Notes: generated by a model not told the origin, from the letters alone. A stretch of 64,000 nt of DNA from Caballeronia sordidicola (GCF_002220365.1 NZ_MTHB01000159.1:1-64000); one strand, 5' to 3'. Positions 53,159 through 63,235 are shown, numbered from the stretch's first letter. Translations and numbers: made by a program.

Positions 53159-53396
53159 TCTAAGACGCCAAAGCGCCTTTTCGCGACACTGATTCCTTTC
53201 CGCTTCTTTCATCGAATTGCACGGCAGGGAAGTGCTTAATAGATCTGACCAAAGCGCTTAGCCGCCCGGGTCAACGCATACAGGCTTTTCAACCCGCCCT
53301 TCCCGGTCATTTTTGCAAGGGTTTTGGGTAAGAATCGGTAACCATCTTTGAGTAGATGAAAAACCGTAGGTTTTAGATGCCAGCTAAAATTTCACC

Positions 53397-54182
53397 ATGA
53401 CTACATCCGTATTGATCGTCGACGACGACCCGGCGGTATGCGACCTGCTCAGCCGCTTCCTGAAAGCGCGCGGGCTGGACGTTTCCGTCCTTCACGATGG
53501 CACCGGCCTGCGCCGGCGGCTGGAATATGCACGCCCGTCCATCGTGGTGCTCGACATCATGATGCCGGACATGGACGGCCTCGCGGCACTTCGCCAGGTG
53601 CGCTCCGCCGGTGACGACATCCCCGTGATCTTCGTCACCGCGCGCGACAGCGTGACGGACAAGGTGGAAGGGCTGGAACTCGGCGCGGACGATTACCTGG
53701 CCAAACCCTTCGATCCGCGCGAACTGCTCGCCCGTATAGACACGGTATTGCGGCGGCGCGCGCCCGCATCGACAGGACGGCCCGAAGCCTGCGCAAGCGA
53801 ACGCTTCGGCCGCTTCGAACTCGACTTCGTCACGCGCGCGCTGGTAAGCGGCAACGAGCGCATCCCGCTGCGCGACAGCGAATTCGCGTTGCTCAAGGTG
53901 CTCGTACGGCATCCGTACAAGGTCCTGTCTCGCGTGCTGATCCACGACCTTGTGCATCGCGACGACAGCACCTTCAGCGACCGCAGCCTCGACGTGCCTA
54001 TCTGGCGGTTGCGCAGAATTATCGAGGAAGATCCGGCCAGCCCGCGCCATGTGCAGACCGTGCGCGGCCAGGGTTATGTGTTCATTCCCGATCCTGACGG
54101 TGCGCGCAACACGAACGCGGCGACCCAATCAGTGCCGGCCATCCCCGCTACCTCCACGCCCGATCGCGCTTCTACGGTATGA
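53397..54182 (+). CDS. OmpR-family response regulator (paralogue 2)
   Basis: The protein is 261 residues. The receiver (VLIVDDDP, phospho-Asp in VVLDIMMPD, YLAKPFDPREL) is followed by a winged helix (FSDRSLDVPIWRLRRIIEED, VQTVRGQGYVFIPD). The stop overlaps the start of the downstream kinase gene (ATGA at 54179-54182), so they form a two-component pair. The receiver is nearly identical in motif order to paralogue 1 (SVLHDGTGLRRRL), which suggests gene duplication. Confidence 0.94.
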   Translation: MTTSVLIVDDDPAVCDLLSRFLKARGLDVSVLHDGTGLRRRLEYARPSIVVLDIMMPDMDGLAALRQVRSAGDDIPVIFVTARDSVTDKVEGLELGADDYLAKPFDPRELLARIDTVLRRRAPASTGRPEACASERFGRFELDFVTRALVSGNERIPLRDSEFALLKVLVRHPYKVLSRVLIHDLVHRDDSTFSDRSLDVPIWRLRRIIEEDPASPRHVQTVRGQGYVFIPDPDGARNTNAATQSVPAIPATSTPDRASTV

Positions 54183-55624
54183 GACTCTTCGGCACGGCGC
54201 CAGGTCACGGCCCGCGCGGGATCCAACGCGCCCGCAACGGGTCAGGTCATGCCGGGCCGGTTCGCCTCTTGAGTCGCAACCGTTCGGGTCGCGGCAATCC
54301 GTTCAATACGCTGTTCGGGCGCATGGCGCTCATTTCGCTGGTCGTGCTGTTTGCCGTGCAGGCCTGCTGGTTCACGGTGCTTACCGTGCAGCGGCCGCAT
54401 CACGACGCAGAAGGTTATGCGCGTGGATTGATGCTTGTACTCGCCGCAGCCAACGACGACGCACGTCAAGGCGTGCGGCTCGCGCCCGCGTTGAGCGTGC
54501 AGTTGGTGTTGTCCTCGAACCTGCCCGAAGGCATCACGTTGCGCGAGCCCGACAACGGCCCCGTCGTGCATTTGTTGCGCGAGTTGAGGAACGTGCTGCC
54601 GCCGGGCACGCGGCTCGCCGTCGATGGCCCGAAGCACGCGCAGCGTCTCTGGGTGCGTTATCCGAACAGTCCGAACTGGATCGTGACGCCGGTTGACCTG
54701 CCACCCGCACCGCCTATTCTGATTGAATCGGTGGGTATGTTGCTGGCGGCCGTGATCCTGTCACTGGTCGCAGCGTGGCAACTGCAGCGGCCGTTGTCGC
54801 GCGTGGCGCAAGGTGCGCGGCAGTTCGGTGCGGGCGAGCGCCCGGTTCCGGTAGATGAGCGCGGACCGCGTGAGCTCCGCGACCTGATCCGCGCATTCAA
54901 CCAGATGATGCGGCGAATCAACGATGCCGACGACGAGAAAGCCGTCATGCTCGCCGGCATTGCGCATGATCTGAAGGCGCCGCTCACGCGCCTGAAGCTG
55001 CGTGCGAGCGTCCTGGTACAGGACGATGCCGAGCGCGCACATTTCATTCGCGACATCGACTCGCTGACGCGCATCGTGCAGCAATTCCTGGAATTCGCGG
55101 CCAACGCGCCGACGAGCGGACCGGCTATCAACGTGGACGATTTTCTCGCGGAGCAGTTCGCGCAAGACGAAGCCGGCGACAGCCCACTGTTTCGCCTCGA
55201 CCTGGGCGCTGGCGATACATTCCACTTGCCGCGCACCTTGCTGGACCGGCTAGTGACCAATCTGGTCGATAACGCGCTGGAACATGGCGCGCCGCCCGTC
55301 GACATCAGCACGGGCAAGCGCAATGGCGAGTGGTTCATCACGGTGCGCGATTACAGCGACGGAATCCCGCCCGAGCGTCTGGACGATGCCCGCAAGCCGT
55401 TTGTCCGCCTGGACCCGGCGCGCGCGGGCGATGGTCATTGCGGACTGGGACTTGCCATCGTCGGACGTCTCGCGCACGAGCTCGGCGGCCGCTGCGATAT
55501 CGGCAACGCGGCAGAGGGCGGCCTGACCGTGCGTATCGTCATTCCGATGGACGAACCCGACCGCGCGGGCTGCGGCCCAGCTTTGCACACCGCCCGTGTG
55601 CCCGAAGCCGTCATGGCTTCCTGA
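54179..55624 (+). CDS. EnvZ-type sensor histidine kinase
   Basis: The protein is 481 residues. A 35-residue basic N-terminal tail precedes TM1 (MALISLVVLFAVQACWFTV), a periplasmic domain, TM2 (VGMLLAAVILSLVAAW), HAMP (LQRPLSRVAQGARQFG), HisKA with the phospho-His in GIAHDLKAPLTRL, and HATPase (NLVDNALEHG, GLGLAIVGRLAHELGG). It phosphorylates the translationally coupled OmpR-type regulator. Its 3' end overlaps the convergent hybrid kinase by 14 bp. Confidence 0.93.
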   Translation: MRLFGTAPGHGPRGIQRARNGSGHAGPVRLLSRNRSGRGNPFNTLFGRMALISLVVLFAVQACWFTVLTVQRPHHDAEGYARGLMLVLAAANDDARQGVRLAPALSVQLVLSSNLPEGITLREPDNGPVVHLLRELRNVLPPGTRLAVDGPKHAQRLWVRYPNSPNWIVTPVDLPPAPPILIESVGMLLAAVILSLVAAWQLQRPLSRVAQGARQFGAGERPVPVDERGPRELRDLIRAFNQMMRRINDADDEKAVMLAGIAHDLKAPLTRLKLRASVLVQDDAERAHFIRDIDSLTRIVQQFLEFAANAPTSGPAINVDDFLAEQFAQDEAGDSPLFRLDLGAGDTFHLPRTLLDRLVTNLVDNALEHGAPPVDISTGKRNGEWFITVRDYSDGIPPERLDDARKPFVRLDPARAGDGHCGLGLAIVGRLAHELGGRCDIGNAAEGGLTVRIVIPMDEPDRAGCGPALHTARVPEAVMAS

Positions 55625-57899
55625 ACACCGCCTGTTCAAGCTCATCGAAGTTGAATGGCTTAGGCAGCAGGGTCGCGCCGCTCAGCTCGTCGCCAAGTTC
55701 AGCCGCAATGCCCGTCCCATAACCCGATGCCAGCACCACATGCACGCGTGGCTGCATGCGCTTCATCACGCGCGCCAGATCGAGGCCTGACATGCCGGGC
55801 ATGCGGACGTCAGTGAGCAGGACATCGAATAATTGCTGGGCGATCACGTCGAGCGCGGCCTGCGCACTATCCACCGCCAGCACTTTTGCGTCGAGCAACT
55901 CCAGCAACTCGCGCGTCGCCTCGCGAGTGTTGGCGTCGTCCTCCACGATCAGGACCCGTAGTGGCTGAAGTGGCTGAGGTTCAGGCGCGGCAGCAGCGTG
56001 CGGCACCTCTGGCACCTTCGCCACGTCCGGCTTATCGGGCGCCTCATAAACCCGCGTGCGGAACATCCAGCGCACCTTGCGCGCCAGTGCATCCCGCCGA
56101 TACGGCTTGCTGATCAACGCCACGCCCGGATCGAGCCGGCCACCGTGCACGATCGCGTTTTCGGTGTAGCCCGATGTAAACAACACTTCCAGCGCCGGCA
56201 GCATTTCCTTCGCGCGCCGAGCGAGTTCGACGCTGCGCATCGGTCCCGGCATCACGACGTCGCTGAACAGCAAATCGACGTGCACGCCGCTTTCGAGCAC
56301 ACTCAACGCGCTCTGGGCATCAACAGCCTTCAGCACCTGATAACCCAGCTGGGTCAGCATGTCCACGGCAGTGGCGCGTACGTTCGGGTCGTCCTCCACC
56401 ACCAGGATCGTTTCCGTGCCGCCCGTCACCGGATCATTTGCGGCTTCCACGCGCACAGCCTCTTCTTCCATCGAGCGCGGCAGATAAAGCTTGACCGTCG
56501 TGCCGTGGCCCGGCTCGCTGTAGAGCTTGATATGGCCGCCGGTCTGCTTCATGAAGCCGTACGCCATGCTCAAGCCCAGGCCGGTGCCTCGACCTTCTAC
56601 CTTGGTCGTATAGAAGGGCTCGAAGGCGCGCGCGAGGATCTCCGGCGTCATGCCGCAACCGGTGTCGGAGACGGCAACCATCACGTACTGGCCGCTCGCC
56701 AGGTCCTCGTGATGGCGCGTGTACTCGTCGTCGAGCATCGCGTTGCCGGCCTCGATGGTCAGGCGCCCCGCGCCGTCCATCGCGTCACGCGCGTTGATCG
56801 CCAGGTTCACGATCACGTTCTGCAAATGATTCGGATCAGCAAGCGTGTTCCACAAGCCGCCCGACACCACCGTTTCCAGTTCGATGGTTTCGCCGAGCAC
56901 CCGGCGCAGCATGTCGTCAGAACTGCGCAGCAGCCGCGAAATATCGAGCGCCACCGGTTCAAGCGGCTGCCGGCGCGCAAACGCCAGCAATTGCGACGCG
57001 AGCTTCGCGCCGCGCTCGACTGCTTCGTGCGCGCAGGTGAGGCGCCGCGTCAGCGTTTCGTTACCGTTCGATTCCTGCACGGCGAGCTGCAGATTTCCGC
57101 CAATCACCTGCAGCACGTTGTTGAAATCGTGGGCCACGCCGCCGGTCAGTTTGCCGACGGCTTCCATTTTCTGCGATTGCGCCAGCGCAGCCGCCGTCTC
57201 GTGCCGCTCGGCTTCGCTCGCCCGCAACGCCGCCACCGCCTCTTCGACGCGGCACTCCAGCGTCTCTCGATGCCGCTCAAGTGCCTCACTCAAGCGCTTT
57301 TGCTCCTGCAGCGCGGCGTCGAGTGAACGCACGCTGAGCACGCGCTCCGTGATATCGCGGGAAATCGATACGAACCATTGCGCACCGGCTGGCTCGTTCA
57401 CCGGCGACACCGAGACGTCCCAGTATTTCGGCGTGCCTTTCGCCGTCGGGCAGAGCGCTTCGAAGCGCGAATGATGGCCTTGCCGGGCGTTATCGATTGC
57501 CTCGACCAGCAGATGCCGGGATTCCTCCGGCCACAGCGACGCCCACGACTTGCCCTTGAGCGGCGCGAAGTCATCGATTTCCATCAGGCAGATGCCGTTG
57601 GCGTTCATGAATTCGAGCGTACCGTCGAGCCGCAGGATCTTGATGCAATCCGTGCTGCCATTCAGCACACTCAGAAAAAACCCGCCGGAATCAAGCGAAA
57701 AGGCAGCGTCGTTATCGGACTGGTGATCACTAGAGGGCGCGCTTTCTGGCTCGGGCACAGCCGGGATAGCGCCATGAAAACCGAACGGTTTGTCGGCAGG
57801 CGCCGCAGGTTCGGGCTGCTCGACCGGCGTCGGGATGCTGTACGCGCCCGTGTCGTCGAGACGTGCGATCACGGGATCGGGACTAGCTGAGTCGGTCAT
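55611..57899 (-). CDS. Hybrid histidine kinase with PAS sensor and two receivers
   Basis: About 762 residues from ATG 57897-57899, where the protein begins MTDSASPDPVIARLDD; longer starts read through low-quality sequence. Order: PAS domain (CIKILRLDGTLEFMNANGIC), coiled segment, HisKA with His in VAHDFNNVLQVIGG, HATPase (NARDAMDGAG, GRGTGLGLSMAYGFM), receiver 1 (Asp in LLFSDVVMPG) and receiver 2 (Asp in VLLTDVRMPG). It has no membrane segment, so it senses a cytoplasmic cue. Confidence 0.92.
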   Translation of the reverse strand: MTDSASPDPVIARLDDTGAYSIPTPVEQPEPAAPADKPFGFHGAIPAVPEPESAPSSDHQSDNDAAFSLDSGGFFLSVLNGSTDCIKILRLDGTLEFMNANGICLMEIDDFAPLKGKSWASLWPEESRHLLVEAIDNARQGHHSRFEALCPTAKGTPKYWDVSVSPVNEPAGAQWFVSISRDITERVLSVRSLDAALQEQKRLSEALERHRETLECRVEEAVAALRASEAERHETAAALAQSQKMEAVGKLTGGVAHDFNNVLQVIGGNLQLAVQESNGNETLTRRLTCAHEAVERGAKLASQLLAFARRQPLEPVALDISRLLRSSDDMLRRVLGETIELETVVSGGLWNTLADPNHLQNVIVNLAINARDAMDGAGRLTIEAGNAMLDDEYTRHHEDLASGQYVMVAVSDTGCGMTPEILARAFEPFYTTKVEGRGTGLGLSMAYGFMKQTGGHIKLYSEPGHGTTVKLYLPRSMEEEAVRVEAANDPVTGGTETILVVEDDPNVRATAVDMLTQLGYQVLKAVDAQSALSVLESGVHVDLLFSDVVMPGPMRSVELARRAKEMLPALEVLFTSGYTENAIVHGGRLDPGVALISKPYRRDALARKVRWMFRTRVYEAPDKPDVAKVPEVPHAAAAPEPQPLQPLRVLIVEDDANTREATRELLELLDAKVLAVDSAQAALDVIAQQLFDVLLTDVRMPGMSGLDLARVMKRMQPRVHVVLASGYGTGIAAELGDELSGATLLPKPFNFDELEQAVFRKP

Positions 57900-58492
57900 G
57901 AATCGGGCGCTGAAGAGAGAACGGCGAGGACAGCGCAAGGCATTTTCAAGTCGATGCGCTGCAACGTGAACGGAAATGGAAAGCAAGCATTGCGCCAGTG
58001 TGGGGAAGCGGAGCCACACGCGTGGCAAAGCTCTTGCAGCGCTTGCTTCACGCGGAGATCGCCCCACGGCGTTCACAGAGCACGTGTAAAAACCAACCCG
58101 GTGGTGGGTAGTTATTGCGAAATGGCCTAATTCCGGGATGACTTTAGCGGGATATCGAAGACACCGGTACAGCCGACTACCACCAGTATTTGATAGCGGG
58201 GCCTTGACCTATATTAGTGAATGTCCCGTCGGCTTCCGGCGGGTTCTGCTTGAAAAGACGCGTTTCGGATCCTTTAGCGACATGGCTAGCGTGATGATGC
58301 ACGCCCTTGCATCCGGATTTGAAGGCGCCGTGCGCGCTTCTTGCTCACCCAAAGGCTTCGCTCCCCGGCCGCGTGGCGCCTGGCACGGCCGGAACTGCGA
58401 TCTACCCATTCTCGTCAGGTGTTTTCGACCCGTAATTCTCGTCATGGATAACCCGCCGCGCGCGCTGCGACGCGGCAACATGGAGACGTCTC
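57900..58492. other. Non-coding gap before egtD
   Basis: 593 bp between the hybrid kinase start and egtD. No convincing gene is present. It must hold divergent promoters. GGAGA at 58483-58487 is the egtD ribosome site. Confidence 0.6.
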
Positions 58493-59473
58493 ATGCCTCA
58501 AGCCACGACGCAGGCCGTTCAGTCGCCGCGCTTTTCCTCCCCGTTTGCCGCAGCCGTACACGAAGGCCTCACGCACGCCCCGCAAAAAGAATTGCCGTCG
58601 ATGTATTTGTACGACGAAGTTGGCTCCGCCTTGTTCGAAGTCATCACCACGTTGCCGGAATACGGCGTGACGCGCGCTGAGGAGCGAGTGTTGAACGCGC
58701 ATGCTGCCGATATCGTGGCCGCGTTGCCGCGAAATGTGAGCGTCGCCGAACTCGGTAGCGGCAGCGGCCGGAAAACGCGGAAAATCCTGGAGGCGCTATG
58801 CAAGAAGCGCCCGACCGAATACTGTCCGATCGAAATTTCGCCTACCGCGTTGCAATTGTGCCGGCGCGAGTTAGGCGATATTGAACGGATTTCGATCGTG
58901 GGCTACGAGCGCGATTATCTGGCCGGGCTCGCGGAGGTCAGCGCCAACCGTAAAGAGGGCGAAGTTCTACTCGTGCTGTTTCTCGGCAGCACGATCGGAA
59001 ATTTCGCGCGGCTGGCAGCCACGCGGTTTTTGAAATCGATTCGCGGCATGCTCCAGCCGGGCGATTCGTTGTTGCTCGGGATGGATTTACTCAAGCCGCT
59101 GGATGTGCTGATTCCGGCGTACGACGATCCTATTGGCGTTACGGCTGCGTTCAACCTGAATCTGCTTGCGCGGATCAATCGCGAACTGGACGCGGACATT
59201 CCGCTGGACGCGTTCGAGCATCTTGCGCGCTTCAATCCCGATGCCCGCAGCGTGGAAATGCATTTGCGTGCGAAGCGTCCGGTGAGAGCAACCATTCGCG
59301 CGGCAGGATTAAGCGTGGAATTCCGCCAGGGCGAGACGATCTGGACGGAGAGCAGCCACAAATATCTTCCCGGGGAAGTGGGGCCGTTGGCTGCGGATGC
59401 GGGATTCGAAGCCACGAGGCAGTGGCTCGACGACGAATGGGGATTTGCCGAGAGTTTGCTGGTGGCAAAGTAA
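58493..59473 (+). CDS. egtD: L-histidine N-alpha-methyltransferase EgtD
   Basis: A 326-residue SAM-dependent enzyme of the EgtD family, at the usual length. It has YLYDEVGSALFEVITTLPEY near the N-terminus, the SAM motif VAELGSGSGRKT, PIEISPTALQL, FLGSTIGNF and the C-terminal GETIWTESSHKY. It trimethylates histidine to hercynine, the first step in ergothioneine synthesis. The partner EgtB (sulfoxide synthase) is not in the window. A clear terminator follows at 59517. Confidence 0.93.
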   Translation: MPQATTQAVQSPRFSSPFAAAVHEGLTHAPQKELPSMYLYDEVGSALFEVITTLPEYGVTRAEERVLNAHAADIVAALPRNVSVAELGSGSGRKTRKILEALCKKRPTEYCPIEISPTALQLCRRELGDIERISIVGYERDYLAGLAEVSANRKEGEVLLVLFLGSTIGNFARLAATRFLKSIRGMLQPGDSLLLGMDLLKPLDVLIPAYDDPIGVTAAFNLNLLARINRELDADIPLDAFEHLARFNPDARSVEMHLRAKRPVRATIRAAGLSVEFRQGETIWTESSHKYLPGEVGPLAADAGFEATRQWLDDEWGFAESLLVAK

Positions 59474-59516
59474 CGAGGTGGGTTGCTCGCGATGGACGTG
59501 GGCAGGCGTTGGACAG

Positions 59517-59557
59517 AGCGCTCCGGGCTTGTTTGAAGTCCGGAGCGCTGCCGTTTT
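59517..59557 (+). terminator. Terminator after egtD
   Basis: AGCGCTCCGG (59517-59526) pairs exactly with CCGGAGCGCT (59540-59549), followed by a short T-run (GTTTTGG). Confidence 0.75.
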
Positions 59558-60069
59558 GGTCCTGATGGACTGGACCCGGCGCGACACAACGGATGACGAA
59601 TCCTTTACATAAGACTGGCCGACGACGTGAGCGTGTCAAAGAAACGAGTCGTGTAAAAGTATCCGGGGCAATGCTCAGTATGACTTACCAATATGTTATC
59701 CAGTCGTAACAGCTTTTAGAGATACAAATGCAAAGAGCCCCGAGATAGGGACCCTTTGAAAGCTGGAAAACGGCAGGCGGAACATCCCCTTAGCACGAGG
59801 TAGTCGGGGACTAGCGCAATTTATTGCTCTGCGCTACCACTGCCTCAGAATCCCGGATGATTCTGTGCCCGATTGAGTAGACCCGTCCATTCCGGAAAGG
59901 CCCCCCAAAGGTTCTTGCAACCAGCCCGCCCAGTCTAGCGTCCTGACACCCTGAGGTCAGGAATCCAGACCCAGCCACCTGCCGAAAAATGGTAATTTGT
60001 ACTTGCTCGACGAGGTTCAACTCAGGAGATAGGGAGCCAAAATCGCCCTGGTTTCTTGTCGAGAACCCC
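59558..60069. other. Gene-free stretch between egtD and acylphosphatase
   Basis: 512 bp with no credible gene. It is more AT-rich than the neighbours, and the open frame on the minus strand at 59811-60170 lacks coding character. CCTGA/TCAGG arms near 59950-59970 form a weak hairpin. It may be degraded sequence. Confidence 0.5.
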
Positions 60070-60366
60070 TCAATGCTGCTCGAACCGTTCAAACCGCTTC
60101 TCGATATACCGCTCCTCGCTGACCAGATCCGTGACCCGCGCATGCGGCGGCCCCCGGCGCAACCATTCAAGCATCAGGTCGACCTGATTCGCCGGTCCCT
60201 GGATCATCGCTTCAACCGATCCGTCCTCCAGGTTGGCTACCCAGCCGCGAACACCGAGCGCATGCGCCCGGCGCAACGTCGCATGGCGGAATCCCACCCC
60301 TTGCACCAACCCCTTCACGTGCACGTAATACGTCTCTATTCGAATATCCAGGTCTGGACTCGGCAT
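60070..60366 (-). CDS. acyP: Acylphosphatase
   Basis: A 98-residue enzyme with the catalytic signature VKGLVQGVGFRHATLRRAHA (Arg in GVGFR) and the Asn motif GWVANLEDGSVEAMIQG. It hydrolyses acyl phosphates such as carbamoyl or acetyl phosphate in the cytoplasm. It is monocistronic. Confidence 0.95.
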   Translation of the reverse strand: MPSPDLDIRIETYYVHVKGLVQGVGFRHATLRRAHALGVRGWVANLEDGSVEAMIQGPANQVDLMLEWLRRGPPHARVTDLVSEERYIEKRFERFEQH

Positions 60367-60555
60367 GTTTGCTTCTCCCGATTAGTGCTGATTCGCCACG
60401 CCGCCAGGCTTGTGCCCGAGGCACGTCCGGCAAACGCCATCAGGCCGCATTTTAGACAAGACCAGGAAAACCGGCAGTGACGATGGGATTACCGTGACCA
60501 AGCAGCGCGCAATCAGCACATGGCACAAAGCTGCGATTTGCGCATCGGCCTACCC

Positions 60556-61737
60556 TCACCCCAGCCGGAACGGCTGTGCCCCCTCGGCCGTGTCACCACC
60601 CACCCGCCGCGCCACCGCTTCGCGCGGCAACGTGACTTCGAATACCGTGCCGCTCTCCGCGTCGGAGCGAACTTCCACGCGCCCGCCATGCATCTGCGCA
60701 ATCTCGCGCGTGATGTAGAGGCCAAGTCCAAGCCCGCCAGTTTCCTGCTGCGGCCGTCCCGAGCGATACGGCGCAAAAATGGTCGGCAAGACATCGACGG
60801 GAATCTCGCCTGCGTTTTGCACGCTGATCAAAACGTCGTCGGCAGCGTCACCGTTCAGACGCACCTGAATGGTCGAACCGTCACGCCCATGAGTCAGCGC
60901 GTTGCCGATCAAATTCGAAAACACCTGCGACAACAGATCGCCATCGCCTTGCAACAGCGTATCGCCATCGCGGAAAATAAAGATGCGGCCCTTGCCCACC
61001 CGCGCCTCGTATTCTTCAACAATATTTTTCGCCAGCGTCATCAACTCCACCGTCCGCGGCTGCAGCGTGACGCGCCCGCCGCGCAGCCGTGCGAGATTGA
61101 GCAACTGGTCAACCATGCGCACCATCCGCATGCCGCTGCTCTTGATGCGCGTGCCGATATTCGCCACATTCTCATCCGGCACGAACCGCGCAAGATATTC
61201 CGCCGATGCAATCACCGCCGACAACGGCGTACGCAGATCGTGGCCGAGCACGGCCATGAGCATTTCGTTGGCGTCGAGGAGTTGCTGGACGGTCGCGAGT
61301 TGCGTGGCGAGCTGCTGCTTCTGCTTCTCGATCTGGATGAACACATCCACCTTCGAATTCAGGATCCGCGAGTCGTAAGGCTTGTACAGGAAGTCCACCG
61401 CGCCCGCTTCATAACCGCGAAACGTGCGACCGGTGTCCTGCGCGGTCGCGGTCAGGAAGATGATCGGCACATGCGCCGTACGCGGACTGCCGCGCATCAG
61501 TTCAGCCAGTTCGAAGCCGTCCATGCCCGGCATGTTGACATCGAGAATGGCGAGCGCAACTTCGTGCTTGAGCAACAGCTCCAGCGCGGCCGGCCCCGAG
61601 CCGGCCGCGAGTACCGAGATGTCCGGGCGCGCCAGCGACGCTTCCAGCGCAGTGATGTTGTTCTGCACATCGTCCACGATCAGAACGTAAATGGGCGGCC
61701 TGAGCGGCTGCCTGACAGATTGCCTGATGTGTTCCAT
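60556..61737 (-). CDS. Receiver-histidine kinase hybrid (REC-HisKA-HATPase)
   Basis: A 393-residue protein. The N-terminal receiver (VLIVDDVQNNITALEASL, phospho-Asp in LAILDVNMPGMDGFEL) is followed by a coiled linker, HisKA with His in AVLGHDLRTPLSAV and HATPase (FSNLIGNALTHGRDG, GGLGLGLYITREI). This order suits a kinase taking phosphate or state input from another hybrid kinase. It is the last gene of the operon with the truncated hybrid kinase, cheR and the CheB-type esterase. Confidence 0.92.
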   Translation of the reverse strand: MEHIRQSVRQPLRPPIYVLIVDDVQNNITALEASLARPDISVLAAGSGPAALELLLKHEVALAILDVNMPGMDGFELAELMRGSPRTAHVPIIFLTATAQDTGRTFRGYEAGAVDFLYKPYDSRILNSKVDVFIQIEKQKQQLATQLATVQQLLDANEMLMAVLGHDLRTPLSAVIASAEYLARFVPDENVANIGTRIKSSGMRMVRMVDQLLNLARLRGGRVTLQPRTVELMTLAKNIVEEYEARVGKGRIFIFRDGDTLLQGDGDLLSQVFSNLIGNALTHGRDGSTIQVRLNGDAADDVLISVQNAGEIPVDVLPTIFAPYRSGRPQQETGGLGLGLYITREIAQMHGGRVEVRSDAESGTVFEVTLPREAVARRVGGDTAEGAQPFRLG

Positions 61738-61769
61738 TAGAGGAGTTCCATTAGCGTGTCAGCTCCAAG

Positions 61770-62378
61770 TCAACCGGGTTCGCGGCGCGTGCCCGCGGCC
61801 AAGCGCGCCAAACGAGCGGTCATGACGTCGAGCGTGAGAATGTCGTGCACGCCGCCGCGCGCGATGGCGCCGAGCGGCATCGCATTGGCCACGGCTGTGT
61901 CCGGATCTTGCACCCAGCAGCGTCCACCCGCCCGCGAGATCGCGACCAGCCCGCGCGCGCCGTCGTCGTTAGCACCGGAAAGCACAATGCCGAGCAGCGT
62001 ATCGGCAAAACACAGCGCCGCCGATTCGAACAGCACATCCACCGACGGCCGCGAAAACCGCACCGGCGGATCGACGGAAAGGGCAATCGTGCAATCCGGC
62101 TCGACCAGCATGTGATACCCCGGCGGCGCAACATAGATCGTGCCGCCGGCGATCTCGTCCTTGTCGTCGGGCTCGACGACCGGCAACTGGCAGCGCGCGG
62201 AAAACAGCGCGGGCAGCAGGCTGGGTGGCTCGCTCCTGACATGTACGACCACCAGCACGGCAGGGCGAAAATTGGCCGGCAGTGCAGGCAGAATGTGATT
62301 CAGTGCTTCGATGCCCCCCGCCGATGCCCCAATCACGATGGCTTCGATGGCATCCAGGGAATCGGTCGACGGCGTCAT
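61770..62378 (-). CDS. CheB-type methylesterase without receiver domain
   Basis: About 202 residues from ATG 62376-62378. It is the CheB catalytic domain alone: nucleophile Ser in VIGASAGGIEAL, His in VVVHVRSEPPSL, Asp in LSGANDDGARGL. It lacks the N-terminal receiver of canonical CheB. It starts 2 bp before the cheR stop, so the two are translationally coupled. It likely reverses methylation of a sensor rather than of classical chemoreceptors. Confidence 0.92.
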   Translation of the reverse strand: MTPSTDSLDAIEAIVIGASAGGIEALNHILPALPANFRPAVLVVVHVRSEPPSLLPALFSARCQLPVVEPDDKDEIAGGTIYVAPPGYHMLVEPDCTIALSVDPPVRFSRPSVDVLFESAALCFADTLLGIVLSGANDDGARGLVAISRAGGRCWVQDPDTAVANAMPLGAIARGGVHDILTLDVMTARLARLAAGTRREPG

Positions 62379-62380
62379 CG

Positions 62381-63223
62381 CTAGACCTTTTGATACAAAC
62401 GCTCGCGCGCATCGAAATCGGCGAAGCTTCCCGCGTGTTTCGAAAACCGCAGACTCTCTTTGCTGCCGAGCCCAAGAAATCCGCGCCGCACCAGCGAATC
62501 GCTGAAAAGTCCCAGTGCACGGTCCTGCAGCGCGCGGTCGAAATAGATCAGCACGTTGCGGCACGACACCAGATGCGCTTCGAGAAAGACACTGTCGGTG
62601 GCAAGGCTGTGATCGGCGAACACCACGCGCGACTTGAGCGTCTGCGAAAATTTAGCCGCGCCGTAGGCCGCGTGGTAGTAGTCGGAGAGCGAGCGTTTGC
62701 CGCCGGCCGCCAAGTAATTCTGGCTGAAACTGGCCAGCCGATCCAGCGGATAAATACCGCTTTCGGCCTGGCGCAAGGCGTCGGCGTTGATATCGGTGGC
62801 GTACAAAACCGTACGGTCCGCAATGTTCTCCTCAGCGAACAGAATGGCGAGTGACCACAGTTCCTCACCGCTGCTGCACCCTGCCACCCACACCTTGATG
62901 GACGGATACGTCTGCAAGATCGGCACGACCTGCTCGCGAATGGCGCGGAAATACAGCGGGTCGCGGAACATCTCGCTGACCTGCACCGTCAGGTACTGAA
63001 ACAGGCGCGCGAACAGCGTGGCGTCGCGAAGAATGCGCTCCTGCAACTGCGACATCGTCGTGAAACCCAGATCGTGCAGCGCCTGCGTCAGGCGCCGGCG
63101 CAGCGAACTCACCGAATAATGGCGGAAGTCGTGCTGGTACTTCAGATAAACGGCTTCGAGCAACAGCTTCAACTCGATGTCGAAGATCGCCTCTTCCGTG
63201 TCCTTCAGGGTTCGATGTGGCAT
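62381..63223 (-). CDS. CheR-type methyltransferase
   Basis: A 280-residue SAM-dependent methyltransferase. The N-terminal helical domain (YQHDFRHYSVSSLRRRL) is followed by the SAM domain (WVAGCSSGEELWSLAI, ATDINADALRQAE) and LVSCRNVLIYFDRALQ. It methylates Glu residues of signalling proteins. It lies 12 bp after the hybrid kinase gene and is coupled to the CheB-type gene. No receptors or flagellar genes are nearby, so the module is a kinase-linked adaptation system. Confidence 0.93.
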   Translation of the reverse strand: MPHRTLKDTEEAIFDIELKLLLEAVYLKYQHDFRHYSVSSLRRRLTQALHDLGFTTMSQLQERILRDATLFARLFQYLTVQVSEMFRDPLYFRAIREQVVPILQTYPSIKVWVAGCSSGEELWSLAILFAEENIADRTVLYATDINADALRQAESGIYPLDRLASFSQNYLAAGGKRSLSDYYHAAYGAAKFSQTLKSRVVFADHSLATDSVFLEAHLVSCRNVLIYFDRALQDRALGLFSDSLVRRGFLGLGSKESLRFSKHAGSFADFDARERLYQKV

Positions 63224-63235
63224 GGCGGATCGTGG

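Noticed and set aside
59811..60170. Minus-strand 119-codon open frame
   Set aside because: It overlaps the acylphosphatase start out of frame, has Ser/Arg/Gly-rich low-information sequence, no ribosome site and no recognisable motif.
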